64,000 nucleotides of DNA, from the NCBI GenBank assembly GCA_003240775.1, contig QFNI01000001.1, positions 124,001 to 188,000 of the forward strand, read 5' to 3'. The DNA comes from Mesorhizobium amorphae (GTDB lineage: Bacteria; Pseudomonadota; Alphaproteobacteria; Rhizobiales; Rhizobiaceae). Below the pieces are notes generated by a model. It was given only the letters and a program-made list of their open reading frames with translations, was not told the DNA's origin and did no database searches. This document shows, piece after piece, positions 43,149-50,336 of this stretch; position 1 is the first letter of the stretch, and the number at the start of each line of letters is the position of its first letter. The position numbers and the translations under genes are program-made.

Positions 43149-44135
43149 ATGTTCCTTCGTCTGCGCAGTCTCGCCCTTCTTGCGAGCGTTATAACATTTG
43201 CTTCTCTGCCGGCTCACGCCTCCGAAAAGCTCGATGTGGTCGCGACCTTCTCCGTGCTCGCAGACTTCGCCCGCGTGGTGGGCGGCGACCGGGTCGAGGT
43301 TTCCACCCTGATCGGTCCCGACGGCGACGCCCATGCCTATGAGCCCAAGCCGGCGGATGCCCGCGCCATGGCGAGCGCCGACGTGATCCTGGTCAACGGC
43401 CTCCACTTCGAAGGCTTTCTCGACCGCCTCGTGGAAACGAGCGGCACGAAGGCGCCCGTCGCCGTGCTGACCAAGGGCATCACGCCCATCGACATCACCG
43501 ATGACGCGCATGCCCATGAAGGCGAGCACGCGCACGAGGAGGGCGAACACGCGCACGAGGCGGCCGAAGCCTCCGGCGGCGGGCACGATCACCACGACCA
43601 CGGCGACCAGGACCCCCACGCCTTCCAGTCGCTGCCCAACGCCAAGATCTATGTGCGCAACGTGGCGGATGCCTTCTGCACGGCGGATGCGGCCGGATGC
43701 GACACGTTCCGCGCCAATGCGAGCGCCTACGAGGCCGAATTGGACAAGCTGGACGCCCAGGTGCGCGCGGATGTGGCCGCGATCCCCGAGGCCAGCCGCA
43801 CGATCATCACCAGCCACGACGCCTTCGGCTATTTCGCAAGAGAATACGGCCTCACCTTCCTCGCTCCCGAGGGCCTTTCCACCGAAGCCGAGCCTTCGGC
43901 GGCGGATGTCGCCAAGCTGATCTCGGAAGTGCGCGAGGACAAGGCGGGCGCGGTGTTCATGGAAAACATCACCAACCCCCGCCTGCTCGAGCAGATCGCG
44001 TCCGAGACCGGCCTCAAGATGGGCGGCACGCTTTATTCCGACGCGCTTTCCGGCCCCGATGGCCCCGCTGCCACCTATCTCGACATGGTTCGCCACAACA
44101 TCGCGACCATCAAGTCAGCCATCAACGGCAGCTGA
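43149..44135 (+). CDS. znuA: Zinc ABC transporter substrate-binding protein (ZnuA/AztC type)
   Basis: A 328-residue periplasmic cluster-9 metal-binding protein. Signal peptide MFLRLRSLALLASVITFASL to about residue 24. His ligands are expected in DGDAHAYEPKP, DPHAFQSLPN and SHDAFGYFAREYG. A His/Glu/Asp-rich loop (about 120-160) is characteristic of zinc-specific members. GGAG nine bases upstream supports ATG 43149; an ATG 15 bases earlier is less likely. Third gene of the operon; no AztD-like chaperone gene follows. Confidence 0.92.
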   Translation: MFLRLRSLALLASVITFASLPAHASEKLDVVATFSVLADFARVVGGDRVEVSTLIGPDGDAHAYEPKPADARAMASADVILVNGLHFEGFLDRLVETSGTKAPVAVLTKGITPIDITDDAHAHEGEHAHEEGEHAHEAAEASGGGHDHHDHGDQDPHAFQSLPNAKIYVRNVADAFCTADAAGCDTFRANASAYEAELDKLDAQVRADVAAIPEASRTIITSHDAFGYFAREYGLTFLAPEGLSTEAEPSAADVAKLISEVREDKAGAVFMENITNPRLLEQIASETGLKMGGTLYSDALSGPDGPAATYLDMVRHNIATIKSAINGS

Positions 44136-44141
44136 CCGCTT

Positions 44142-44170
44142 TTCCTCTCCGTTTTGGGATGGGAGAGGAA
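44142..44170 (+). terminator. Hairpin after the zinc importer operon, possible terminator
   Basis: TTCCTCTCC and GGAGAGGAA pair over 9 bp around an 11-base loop, 6 bp after the znuA stop. There is no T-tail, so termination is only likely. Confidence 0.4.
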
Positions 44171-44235
44171 CACCTCCCATCCGGCGGGGCATTCCCGCCT
44201 TGCGGGAGGGTGCGGGACCGTCTAGGCTTCCTCCC

Positions 44236-44419
44236 GTGATGGTGCCCCACGCCAGCGCAAGCGGGCCGGGGTGAAAAGGGAACAGGGTGAGGAGGATTTC
44301 CTCCGATGCCCGGGCTGCCCCCGCAACTGTGAGCGGCGAGCCCGCATCCGATGCCACTGGCTGATGCCGGGAAGGCGGATGCGCGGCCGAGACCCGCGAG
44401 CCAGGAGACCTGCCATCAC
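44236..44419 (+). promoter_or_regulatory. Cobalamin (adenosylcobalamin-type) riboswitch
   Basis: The P1 stem is a perfect 7-bp pairing GTGATGG (44236-44242) with CCATCAC (44413-44419). Inside are the conserved blocks: GAAAAGGGAACAGGGTGAGG, GCTGCCCCCGCAACTGTGAG, GCCACTGG with CCGGGAAGGC, and the B12 box AGCCAGGAGACCTGCC (44399-44414). A short hairpin CCGGA / TCCGG (44433-44450) follows and may be part of the expression platform. It precedes a DUF1636 gene and an ABC importer, which should be shut down when cobalamin is plentiful. Confidence 0.96.
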
Positions 44420-44548
44420 AAGGTTTACGCAGCCGGACGGGGTGTTCCGGAAAGAAACGTGCCTGCGCGCGCCCTTGGGGCTGCCGCGCCTGCCGCTTCC
44501 TTCCACGCTCCCCATCCGCAACGGCCCGACAGGCGGGCAGGGGAGGGC

Positions 44549-44917
44549 ATGATGATCGAGACGCGTCACGACGTGATCGTGTGCACCCGCTGCCGCACCG
44601 ACGACGGCGCCCGGCCCGGCCCCGAACTCATGGCCATGCTCGCCCCGCGCCTCGACGCGGACATTTGGCGCGTTGCAGGCGTGGAATGCCTCGCCGGCTG
44701 CGAGCGCCCGCTCGCTGTGGGCTTTCGCGCGCCCGAGAAGGCAGCCTTCCTGTTCGGCGACATCGTGCCAGCAGCCGACTGCGAGGGCCTGGCCGAGTTC
44801 GCCGCCTTCTATGCCAGCCTCCCTGATGGCTGGTGCAACGAAGGCCAGCGCCCGCTCGCGTTGCGCAACAAGACGCTGGCCCGCATCCCCGCCCTCCCGC
44901 GGGAGGGCGCGCGATGA
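44549..44917 (+). CDS. DUF1636 family protein
   Basis: A 122-residue protein. Paired cysteines Cys12-x2-Cys15 (VCTRCRTDDG) and GVECLAGCERP near 48-58 suggest a thioredoxin-like [2Fe-2S] ferredoxin fold or a metal site; the function is not established. It is the first gene after a cobalamin riboswitch and overlaps the ABC ATPase gene (ATGA), so it is tied to cobalamin or cobalt uptake. ATG 44549 or the adjacent ATG 44552 may be used; GGGAGG precedes both. Confidence 0.85.
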   Translation: MMIETRHDVIVCTRCRTDDGARPGPELMAMLAPRLDADIWRVAGVECLAGCERPLAVGFRAPEKAAFLFGDIVPAADCEGLAEFAAFYASLPDGWCNEGQRPLALRNKTLARIPALPREGAR

Positions 44918-45711
44918 CGAGCCTTCTCCAGGCGACCAGCCTCAGCTTCCGCGGCGACGGGGGCGCAGCGCTCGTGGAAGACGTCTCGATCAGCGTCCGT
45001 GCTGGCGACCGGCTTGCCATCATCGGCCCCAACGGCGCGGGCAAGACCACGTTGCTGCGCATGCTGTCGGGCATGCTGCGCCCCCATCGCGGCGCGGTGC
45101 TGCTCGAAGGCGACGACCTTTCGCGCATGAAGCCCATCGCTCGCGCGCGCCGCATCGCGGTGGTCGGCCAGTCCGACCAGCCCGATCTCAGGCTTTCGGT
45201 GTGGGATTATGTCGGGCTCGGCCGCATACCCCATACGGGCCTGCGCTCGCGCAGCGTGGAATGGGGCATCATCAACGACGCGCTGCGCGCGGCGGGCCTC
45301 GAAAGTTTCCGCGACCGCGCCGTGGCGACCCTTTCGGGCGGTGAGCGCCAGCGCGCCCAGATCGCCCGCGCCATAGCCCAGTCGCCCGACCTTCTGTTTC
45401 TCGACGAGCCCACCAACCATCTCGACCCCCGTGCGCGTGCCGAGCTTCTGGCATTGGTCGCCGGCCTGCCGGTGGCGGTGGTGGCGGTGCTGCACGATCT
45501 GCCGCTCGTGTCTCCCTTCGCCACCCATGTCGCGGTCATGGAGCGCGCGCGGCTCGTGGCGTCGGGCTCGCCCATGGATGCGCTCACGCCGGCCACCGTG
45601 CGCCGCGTTTTCGGCATCGACATCCTGCGCCTGCCGCACCCGGCCGAAAACCGGGAACTGACCGTCTTCGACCTGCCGTCCAAGTCGCAAACCACCACAC
45701 ACGGAGCCTGA
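44914..45711 (+). CDS. ABC transporter ATP-binding protein, cobalamin/iron-siderophore type (BtuD/FecE-like)
   Basis: A 265-residue ATPase of the B12/siderophore/haem importers. Walker A GPNGAGKTT near 38, signature LSGGERQRAQIARA near 141 and Walker B LLFLDEPTNHLDP near 162 are clear. Riboswitch control and the partner binding-protein and permease genes make cobalamin (or a corrinoid precursor) the likely cargo. ATG 44914 overlaps the DUF1636 stop. No TonB-dependent receptor gene is in the window. Confidence 0.9.
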   Translation: MTSLLQATSLSFRGDGGAALVEDVSISVRAGDRLAIIGPNGAGKTTLLRMLSGMLRPHRGAVLLEGDDLSRMKPIARARRIAVVGQSDQPDLRLSVWDYVGLGRIPHTGLRSRSVEWGIINDALRAAGLESFRDRAVATLSGGERQRAQIARAIAQSPDLLFLDEPTNHLDPRARAELLALVAGLPVAVVAVLHDLPLVSPFATHVAVMERARLVASGSPMDALTPATVRRVFGIDILRLPHPAENRELTVFDLPSKSQTTTHGA

Positions 45712-45715
45712 TCCC

Positions 45716-46663
45716 ATGCGTCGCCTGCTTTTGGCACTTTCGCTTTCCTGCCTTTCGGGCGTGGCGATGGCCTTTCCCGTAACCGTGGATTCCTGCGGCA
45801 CACCCCTCACTTTCGACGCAGCCCCCAAGCGCGCCGTGATCCACGACCTCAACATGACCGAGATGGCGTTCGCGCTCGGCCTCCAGCCCTCGATCGTTGG
45901 CCTTTCCGGCATCACCGGCTGGTACAAGGTCGGCCCCGAATTCGCTGCCGAACAGGGCTCCATTCCCGAACTCGCTCCGAAATACCCGACGATGGAGAAC
46001 CTGCTTTCGGTCGAGCCCGACTTCTTCTTCGCCGGCTGGTATTACGGCATGAAGCCCGGCGGCGACGTCACGCCCGACACGCTCGCGCCGCATGGCGTGA
46101 AGACGCTGGTGCTGTCGGAATCCTGCGTCCACCTCGACAAGAACCGGCCCGCCGCCTCCATGGACCTGCTCTATGGCGACGTGGAGAAGCTGGGCAAGGT
46201 CTTCGGCAAGGAGGCGGAAGCCCAAAAGCTCGTGGCAGGCTGGAAGAGCGAGCTTTCGGACATCACCGCAAAAGTCGGCGGCAGCCGCGGCACGCGCGTG
46301 TTCCTCTACGATTCCGGCGAGGACAAGCCGTTCACGGCCGGCAAGTTCGCCATCCCCACCGCGATGATCGATGCCGCCGGCGGCGAAAACATCATGGCGG
46401 ACATGGAGACGTCCTGGGGCAACACCGACTGGGAAACGGTCGCTTCGCGCAACCCCGAATTCCTGGTGCTGCTCGACTACCAGGACGATGCCGGCTACCG
46501 GAAGCTCCTCGACTTCCTCAAGAGCCACCCCGCCATGAAGGAAACCGACGCGGTGAAGAACGAGCGCTTCGTGGCGCTCCGCTATGCCGAACTGACGCCC
46601 GGCCCCGCCAACATCGAGGCGATCGCCAAGATGGCCAAGGCCATGCACCCGGAAGCCTTCTGA
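45716..46663 (+). CDS. ABC transporter substrate-binding protein, cobalamin/iron type (BtuF/FepB-like)
   Basis: A 315-residue periplasmic protein with signal peptide MRRLLLALSLSCLSGVAMA and a class-III binding fold: NMTEMAFALGL near 46, NLLSVEPDFFFAGWYYG near 95 and VASRNPEFLVLLDYQ near 240. It starts 4 bp after the ATPase gene. It was placed with corrinoid uptake because of the upstream riboswitch; by sequence alone a siderophore ligand is equally possible. Confidence 0.9.
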   Translation: MRRLLLALSLSCLSGVAMAFPVTVDSCGTPLTFDAAPKRAVIHDLNMTEMAFALGLQPSIVGLSGITGWYKVGPEFAAEQGSIPELAPKYPTMENLLSVEPDFFFAGWYYGMKPGGDVTPDTLAPHGVKTLVLSESCVHLDKNRPAASMDLLYGDVEKLGKVFGKEAEAQKLVAGWKSELSDITAKVGGSRGTRVFLYDSGEDKPFTAGKFAIPTAMIDAAGGENIMADMETSWGNTDWETVASRNPEFLVLLDYQDDAGYRKLLDFLKSHPAMKETDAVKNERFVALRYAELTPGPANIEAIAKMAKAMHPEAF

Positions 46664-47677
46664 TTGGCGCGACCGCCGTTTTCCCTGCTGGTTCTCGTGA
46701 GCGCGGCGGCAATCGCCGCGCTCGCTTTGCTTTCGGTGGCCTATGGCTCGACCGTGATCCCGCTTCAAGCGGTGGTGGATGCGCTACGCCATGCGATGGG
46801 CCTGGGCGGCACGCAGGGCGAGGGGCCCGTCGGGCGCATCGTGGTGGAACTGCGCCTGCCCCGCGCGCTTCTCGCCATTGCTGTCGGCGCGGGCCTGGGC
46901 GTCGTCGGCGCCTGCCTTCAGACCGTTTCACGCAACGACCTGGCAGACCCCTTCCTGTTCGGCCTGTCGTCGGGGGCGGCAGCCGGTGCGGTTTCCGTGA
47001 TCACCGTCTTCGGTGACCGGTTCGGGATCTGGACGCTGCCCATCGCGGCCTTCACCGGCGGCATCCTGGCAGCCCTCGTGGTGCTCGTGCTCGTGCTGCG
47101 CGTCGAGGGCAGGGGACCCGAGCGACTGATCCTTGCGGGGCTCGCTGTCTCCTTCCTGTTCACCGCGCTCACCAACTATCTCGTTTTCTCGGGCGATCAG
47201 CGCGCGGCCCATTCCGTGCTGTTCTGGACCATGGGGGGCCTGGGGCTGGCGCGGTGGGGCAATATCGGCTTTGCGGCGCTCGGCGCGCTTTCCATCATCC
47301 TTTTCGCGCTCTCCCAGCACCGCAAGCTCGATGCCTTCCTGGCGGGCGAGATGGCGGCCGAGAGCCTGGGCGTTCCCGTCGCGCGCTTCAGGCTTCTCAC
47401 CTTCCTGTTTTCGGCCTTTGCCACCGCGATCCTGGTGTCGGTCGCGGGCGTGATCGGCTTCGTCGGCCTGATGATCCCCCATCTCGCGCGGCGCTTGGCG
47501 GGCGAGCTTCACTTCCGCCTGGTGATCCTGTGCGCGCTTCTGGGCGCGGCTCTCTTGCTTGCGAGCGACCTCGCAGCCCGCACGCTGCTTCCGCCCCAGG
47601 AATTGCCCATCGGCATCGTCACGAGTTCGGTCGGCGCGTTCTTCGTGGTGGCGATGCTGCTCAGAGGGCGGCTCTAG
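46664..47677 (+). CDS. ABC transporter permease, cobalamin/iron type (BtuC/FecCD-like)
   Basis: A 337-residue permease with about ten helices. LRLPRALLAIAVGAGLGVVGACLQ near 63-86 and GVIGFVGLMIPHLARRLAG near 264-282 are FecCD-family signatures. The TTG start (46664) follows the binding-protein stop without a gap. Its TAG stop lies within a 108-bp repeat element, so the last codon or codons may derive from that insertion. Confidence 0.92.
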   Translation: MARPPFSLLVLVSAAAIAALALLSVAYGSTVIPLQAVVDALRHAMGLGGTQGEGPVGRIVVELRLPRALLAIAVGAGLGVVGACLQTVSRNDLADPFLFGLSSGAAAGAVSVITVFGDRFGIWTLPIAAFTGGILAALVVLVLVLRVEGRGPERLILAGLAVSFLFTALTNYLVFSGDQRAAHSVLFWTMGGLGLARWGNIGFAALGALSIILFALSQHRKLDAFLAGEMAAESLGVPVARFRLLTFLFSAFATAILVSVAGVIGFVGLMIPHLARRLAGELHFRLVILCALLGAALLLASDLAARTLLPPQELPIGIVTSSVGAFFVVAMLLRGRL

Positions 47678-47781
47678 ACCATTTCCGGTGAATCCTTGTT
47701 CACCGGAAATGGTCTAGCTTAATGTTTTTGCAGCATTTCCGGACGCTAAACCGCTTCGCACTTTTGCTGGAAATGCTCTAG
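47674..47781. repeat. RIME-like 108-bp intergenic element, copy 1
   Basis: Two palindromes make the element: a 19-bp perfect stem (47674-47692 with 47699-47717, core CCATTTCCGGTGAA) and a second around AGCATTTCC / GGAAATGCT (47732-47740 with 47769-47777). The size and two-palindrome layout fit the Rhizobium-specific intergenic mosaic element RIME1. A second 108-bp copy is at 52444. The first palindrome contains the TAG stop of the permease gene and may end transcription. Confidence 0.85.
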
Positions 47782-47787
47782 GCGGGG

Positions 47788-47925
47788 TTATTTGGACTTG
47801 CCGCCCTTTTTGCCGAGCTCGGCCTGGGCCGCGGAAGACTTGCGCGGGTTCTTCTCGCCTTCCTTGGCGGCCTTGGCATTGGCCTTTTGAGCCGTCTCGC
47901 TGCCTTTGCCCTTTTTCTCGGCCAT
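47788..47925 (-). CDS. Small Lys/Ala-rich hypothetical protein
   Basis: A 45-residue protein starting MAEKKGKGSETAQKANAKAA and ending KKGGKSK, with about 12 lysines and no hydrophobic segment. It starts at ATG 47925 with GGGAGAGA upstream, good enough to treat it as real. It probably lacks a stable fold and may bind nucleic acid. It sits between a RIME-like element and the glycerate kinase gene. Confidence 0.6.
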   Translation of the reverse strand: MAEKKGKGSETAQKANAKAAKEGEKNPRKSSAAQAELGKKGGKSK

Positions 47926-47984
47926 CGCTCTCTCCCTTTGTGGTCGGAAGGAAAGCCGGGCGCGGCGGGAAGTTCCGCGGTGGC

Positions 47985-49247
47985 CTATGCCAGCGCCAGG
48001 ATCGCCCGGAAGTCGTTCACGTTGGTGCCCGTCGGACCCGGCACGAACAGGTCTCCCAGCCGATGGAAGGCTGACCAGCAGTCGTTGCCCGCCAGGAATG
48101 CGTGGGGGTCGAGGCCCATGCCCCGCAGCCGCGCGGCACTCGTGCCATCCGCGAACGCGCCCGCATTGTCTTCGGAACCGTCGATCCCATCCGTGTCGGC
48201 CGCAAGCGCGTGGAGCCCGTCCACGCCCTCGATGCCGAGCGCGAGCGAAAGCAGGAATTCCGTGTTGCGCCCGCCCTTGCCCTTGGCGCGCACCGTCACC
48301 GTGGTTTCCCCGCCCGACAGGATCACCACGGGCTTGGCGAACGGCCGGTCGCGCAGCGCCACCTCGCGCGCCAGCGCCGCATGGACCTTGCCGACCTCGC
48401 GCGCCTCGCCCTCGATGGCATCCGACAGGATCGCGGCTTCCACGCCTTCTTCGCGCGCGAGTGCGGCCGCAGCCTCCAGCGACACGCCGGCGGACGCGAT
48501 GAGCCGCACGCGGTTCCGTGCGAAGCGCGGGTCGTCGGGCCGGGGCGCGTCGGCCGCGGGCGAGGCGAGATGCGCCATCACGGCGGGCGAAAGCGCGAGC
48601 CTGTAACGCTCCACCAGCGCCAGCGCGTCGGCTCGCGTGGAATTGTCGGGCGCGGTCGGGCCGGACGCCACCTGGGCGGGGTCGTCGCCGGGGATGTCGG
48701 ACACCACCAGGCTTTCCACGCGCGCGGGCCAGGCGGCGGCCGCCAGCCTGCCGCCCTTGATGCCCGACACATGCTTGCGGATCGTGTTCATGGCAGCGAT
48801 CGGCGCGCCGGAGGCGAGCAGCGCCTGGTTGAGACCGATCTCTTCTTCCAAAGTAAGATCGCCGCCCGGAAACGGCAGCAGTGCGGAGCCGCCGCCGCAG
48901 ACCAGCGACACCACGAGATCGTCGGGCCCAAGCCCCTTCACCGCATCGAACAAGGCGGCCGAGCCTTCGAGACCCGCGGCATCCGGCACGGGGTGGCTCG
49001 CCTCGATCACTCGGATGCGCTCGCAGGGCACGGCAAAGCCGCGCCGCGTCACCACCGTGCCCGTGAGCGGCCCGTCCCAGGCGCGCTCGAAAGCCTGGGC
49101 GAGCTGGGCCGCGCCCTTGCCGGCACCCACCACCACCGTGCGACCCGCTGGCCGCTCCGGCAGGTTGGCGCGCACCGAGCGGTCGGGATCGGCGGCGGCC
49201 ACGGCGCGGCGGAAGAGGTTTTCGAGAAACAATCGGGGATCGAGCAT
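47985..49247 (-). CDS. Glycerate 2-kinase (GckA/TtuD, MOFRL family)
   Basis: A 420-residue kinase that phosphorylates D-glycerate, normally to 2-phosphoglycerate, in the serine, tartrate or glyoxylate routes. It starts LDPRLFLENLFRRAVAAADP, usual for the family, with VVGAGKGAAQLAQAFE near 46, the glycine-rich CGGGSALLPFPGGD near 115 and the MOFRL-domain signature GGRNTEFLL near 333. ATG 49247 fits the family N-terminus but lacks a strong ribosome site. It stands alone among unrelated genes. Confidence 0.9.
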   Translation of the reverse strand: MLDPRLFLENLFRRAVAAADPDRSVRANLPERPAGRTVVVGAGKGAAQLAQAFERAWDGPLTGTVVTRRGFAVPCERIRVIEASHPVPDAAGLEGSAALFDAVKGLGPDDLVVSLVCGGGSALLPFPGGDLTLEEEIGLNQALLASGAPIAAMNTIRKHVSGIKGGRLAAAAWPARVESLVVSDIPGDDPAQVASGPTAPDNSTRADALALVERYRLALSPAVMAHLASPAADAPRPDDPRFARNRVRLIASAGVSLEAAAALAREEGVEAAILSDAIEGEAREVGKVHAALAREVALRDRPFAKPVVILSGGETTVTVRAKGKGGRNTEFLLSLALGIEGVDGLHALAADTDGIDGSEDNAGAFADGTSAARLRGMGLDPHAFLAGNDCWSAFHRLGDLFVPGPTGTNVNDFRAILALA

Positions 49248-49387
49248 GGCCACGAGCTTGATGAGGACTTCCCGCCCGCCGTCAAGGGCCTGGGCTCCGT
49301 TCACGAAACGGAAACCATGCCCCACACTTCCCTGAAACCCGATTGCCGGGGCGCTCGTTCCCATTCCAAGGGCAATGGGAGCAGGGT

Positions 49388-49582
49388 ATGCGGCGGATCC
49401 ATCCACCCTCGACAGATGATGGCGAACGGCCCGACGAGTGCCGCAGGGCGCTCGAGCCGGCCTTCATGCAATTCGTGGAACGCGCCGAAGCCGTCGGCTG
49501 GTCGCGCCAGGAGATCGCCTCGGCTACGGCCGCCCTCGCCGAACAGGCCACGGCCCTCGACACCCACTGGCACTACGGCTGA
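49388..49582 (+). CDS. Small hypothetical protein
   Basis: A 64-residue acidic protein starting MRRIHPPSTDDGERPDECRR; the rest is predicted helical (AFMQFVERAEAVGWSRQEIA). GGAG precedes ATG 49388. Proteins of this size and pattern recur in Hyphomicrobiales as conserved hypotheticals, from memory, but no function is known. It is divergent from glycerate kinase and 38 bp upstream of thiN. Confidence 0.6.
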   Translation: MRRIHPPSTDDGERPDECRRALEPAFMQFVERAEAVGWSRQEIASATAALAEQATALDTHWHYG

Positions 49583-49620
49583 AGGGCAGGGGCCCGGCAC
49601 CCGGGCGCGACGAGGCGCAC

Positions 49621-50307
49621 TTGACGCCGGGCCCACCGCCTGCGCTTCTCCCGCACGTGCCAGCTTCCCGCCCCACCCGCCGCTTCGTGATCCTGCTCGG
49701 CGGCGAGCTTTCGCCCAGCTCCCGGCTCGGCGCGCAGCTTGCGGGCGCCAGCGCCATCGCAGCCGATTCCGGCATGGCGCATGCCGCAGCCCTCGGCCTT
49801 GAGCCGATCCTCTGGATGGGCGACTTCGATTCCTCCGACGATGCCCTCATCAGAGCTCATCCCGACATCCCCCGCGCCACCTTCCCCGCGGACAAGAACA
49901 TGACCGACGGCGAGCTCGCCGTGGCCGAAGCCGTCAAGCGCGGCGCCGACGAGATCGTGCTCGCAGGCGCCTTCGGGGGCCCGCGCGCCGACCACGCCTT
50001 TCTCCATTTGACGCTGGCGCTGCGCTTGGCCGAGGGCGGCACGAGCACGCTGCTGACTTCAGGCACGCAGGAGGGCCGCCCGCTGCTGCCCGGCAGCTGG
50101 GCCGAGTTCGACTATTCCCCCGGCACAGTCTTCAGTGTGCTCGGCTTTTCCGAGCTTTCGGCCCTTTCCATCGAAGGCGTGCGCTGGCCGCTCGACCGGG
50201 TCGTGGTGCCCTTCGGCTCCTCTCTCACTTTGTCGAACCGCGTCGCCACACGCTTGCGCATTCGGCTCGAAAGGGGCAAGGCCCTCCTTCTCGCCCATCC
50301 CCTTTGA
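49621..50307 (+). CDS. thiN: Thiamine pyrophosphokinase
   Basis: Transfers pyrophosphate from ATP to thiamine to make ThDP. The catalytic domain has AADSGMAHAAALGLEPILWMGDFDSSDD near residues 43-70 and FPADKNMTDGELA near 84-96, the conserved Asp-rich motifs of the family, and ends in a small beta domain. The start is uncertain: TTG 49621 has GAGG upstream and gives 228 residues, while GTG 49657 gives 216 residues without a ribosome site. ThDP is the cofactor of IolD, but no link is implied. Confidence 0.88.
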   Translation: MTPGPPPALLPHVPASRPTRRFVILLGGELSPSSRLGAQLAGASAIAADSGMAHAAALGLEPILWMGDFDSSDDALIRAHPDIPRATFPADKNMTDGELAVAEAVKRGADEIVLAGAFGGPRADHAFLHLTLALRLAEGGTSTLLTSGTQEGRPLLPGSWAEFDYSPGTVFSVLGFSELSALSIEGVRWPLDRVVVPFGSSLTLSNRVATRLRIRLERGKALLLAHPL

Positions 50308-50336
50308 GGATCGGGCACCCCAGATTCCCAGGACCG

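Noticed and set aside
43185..43199. A second Zur-like site (GTTATAACA)
   Set aside because: It lies inside the signal-peptide coding region of znuA and downstream of the operon promoter, so it is more likely chance.
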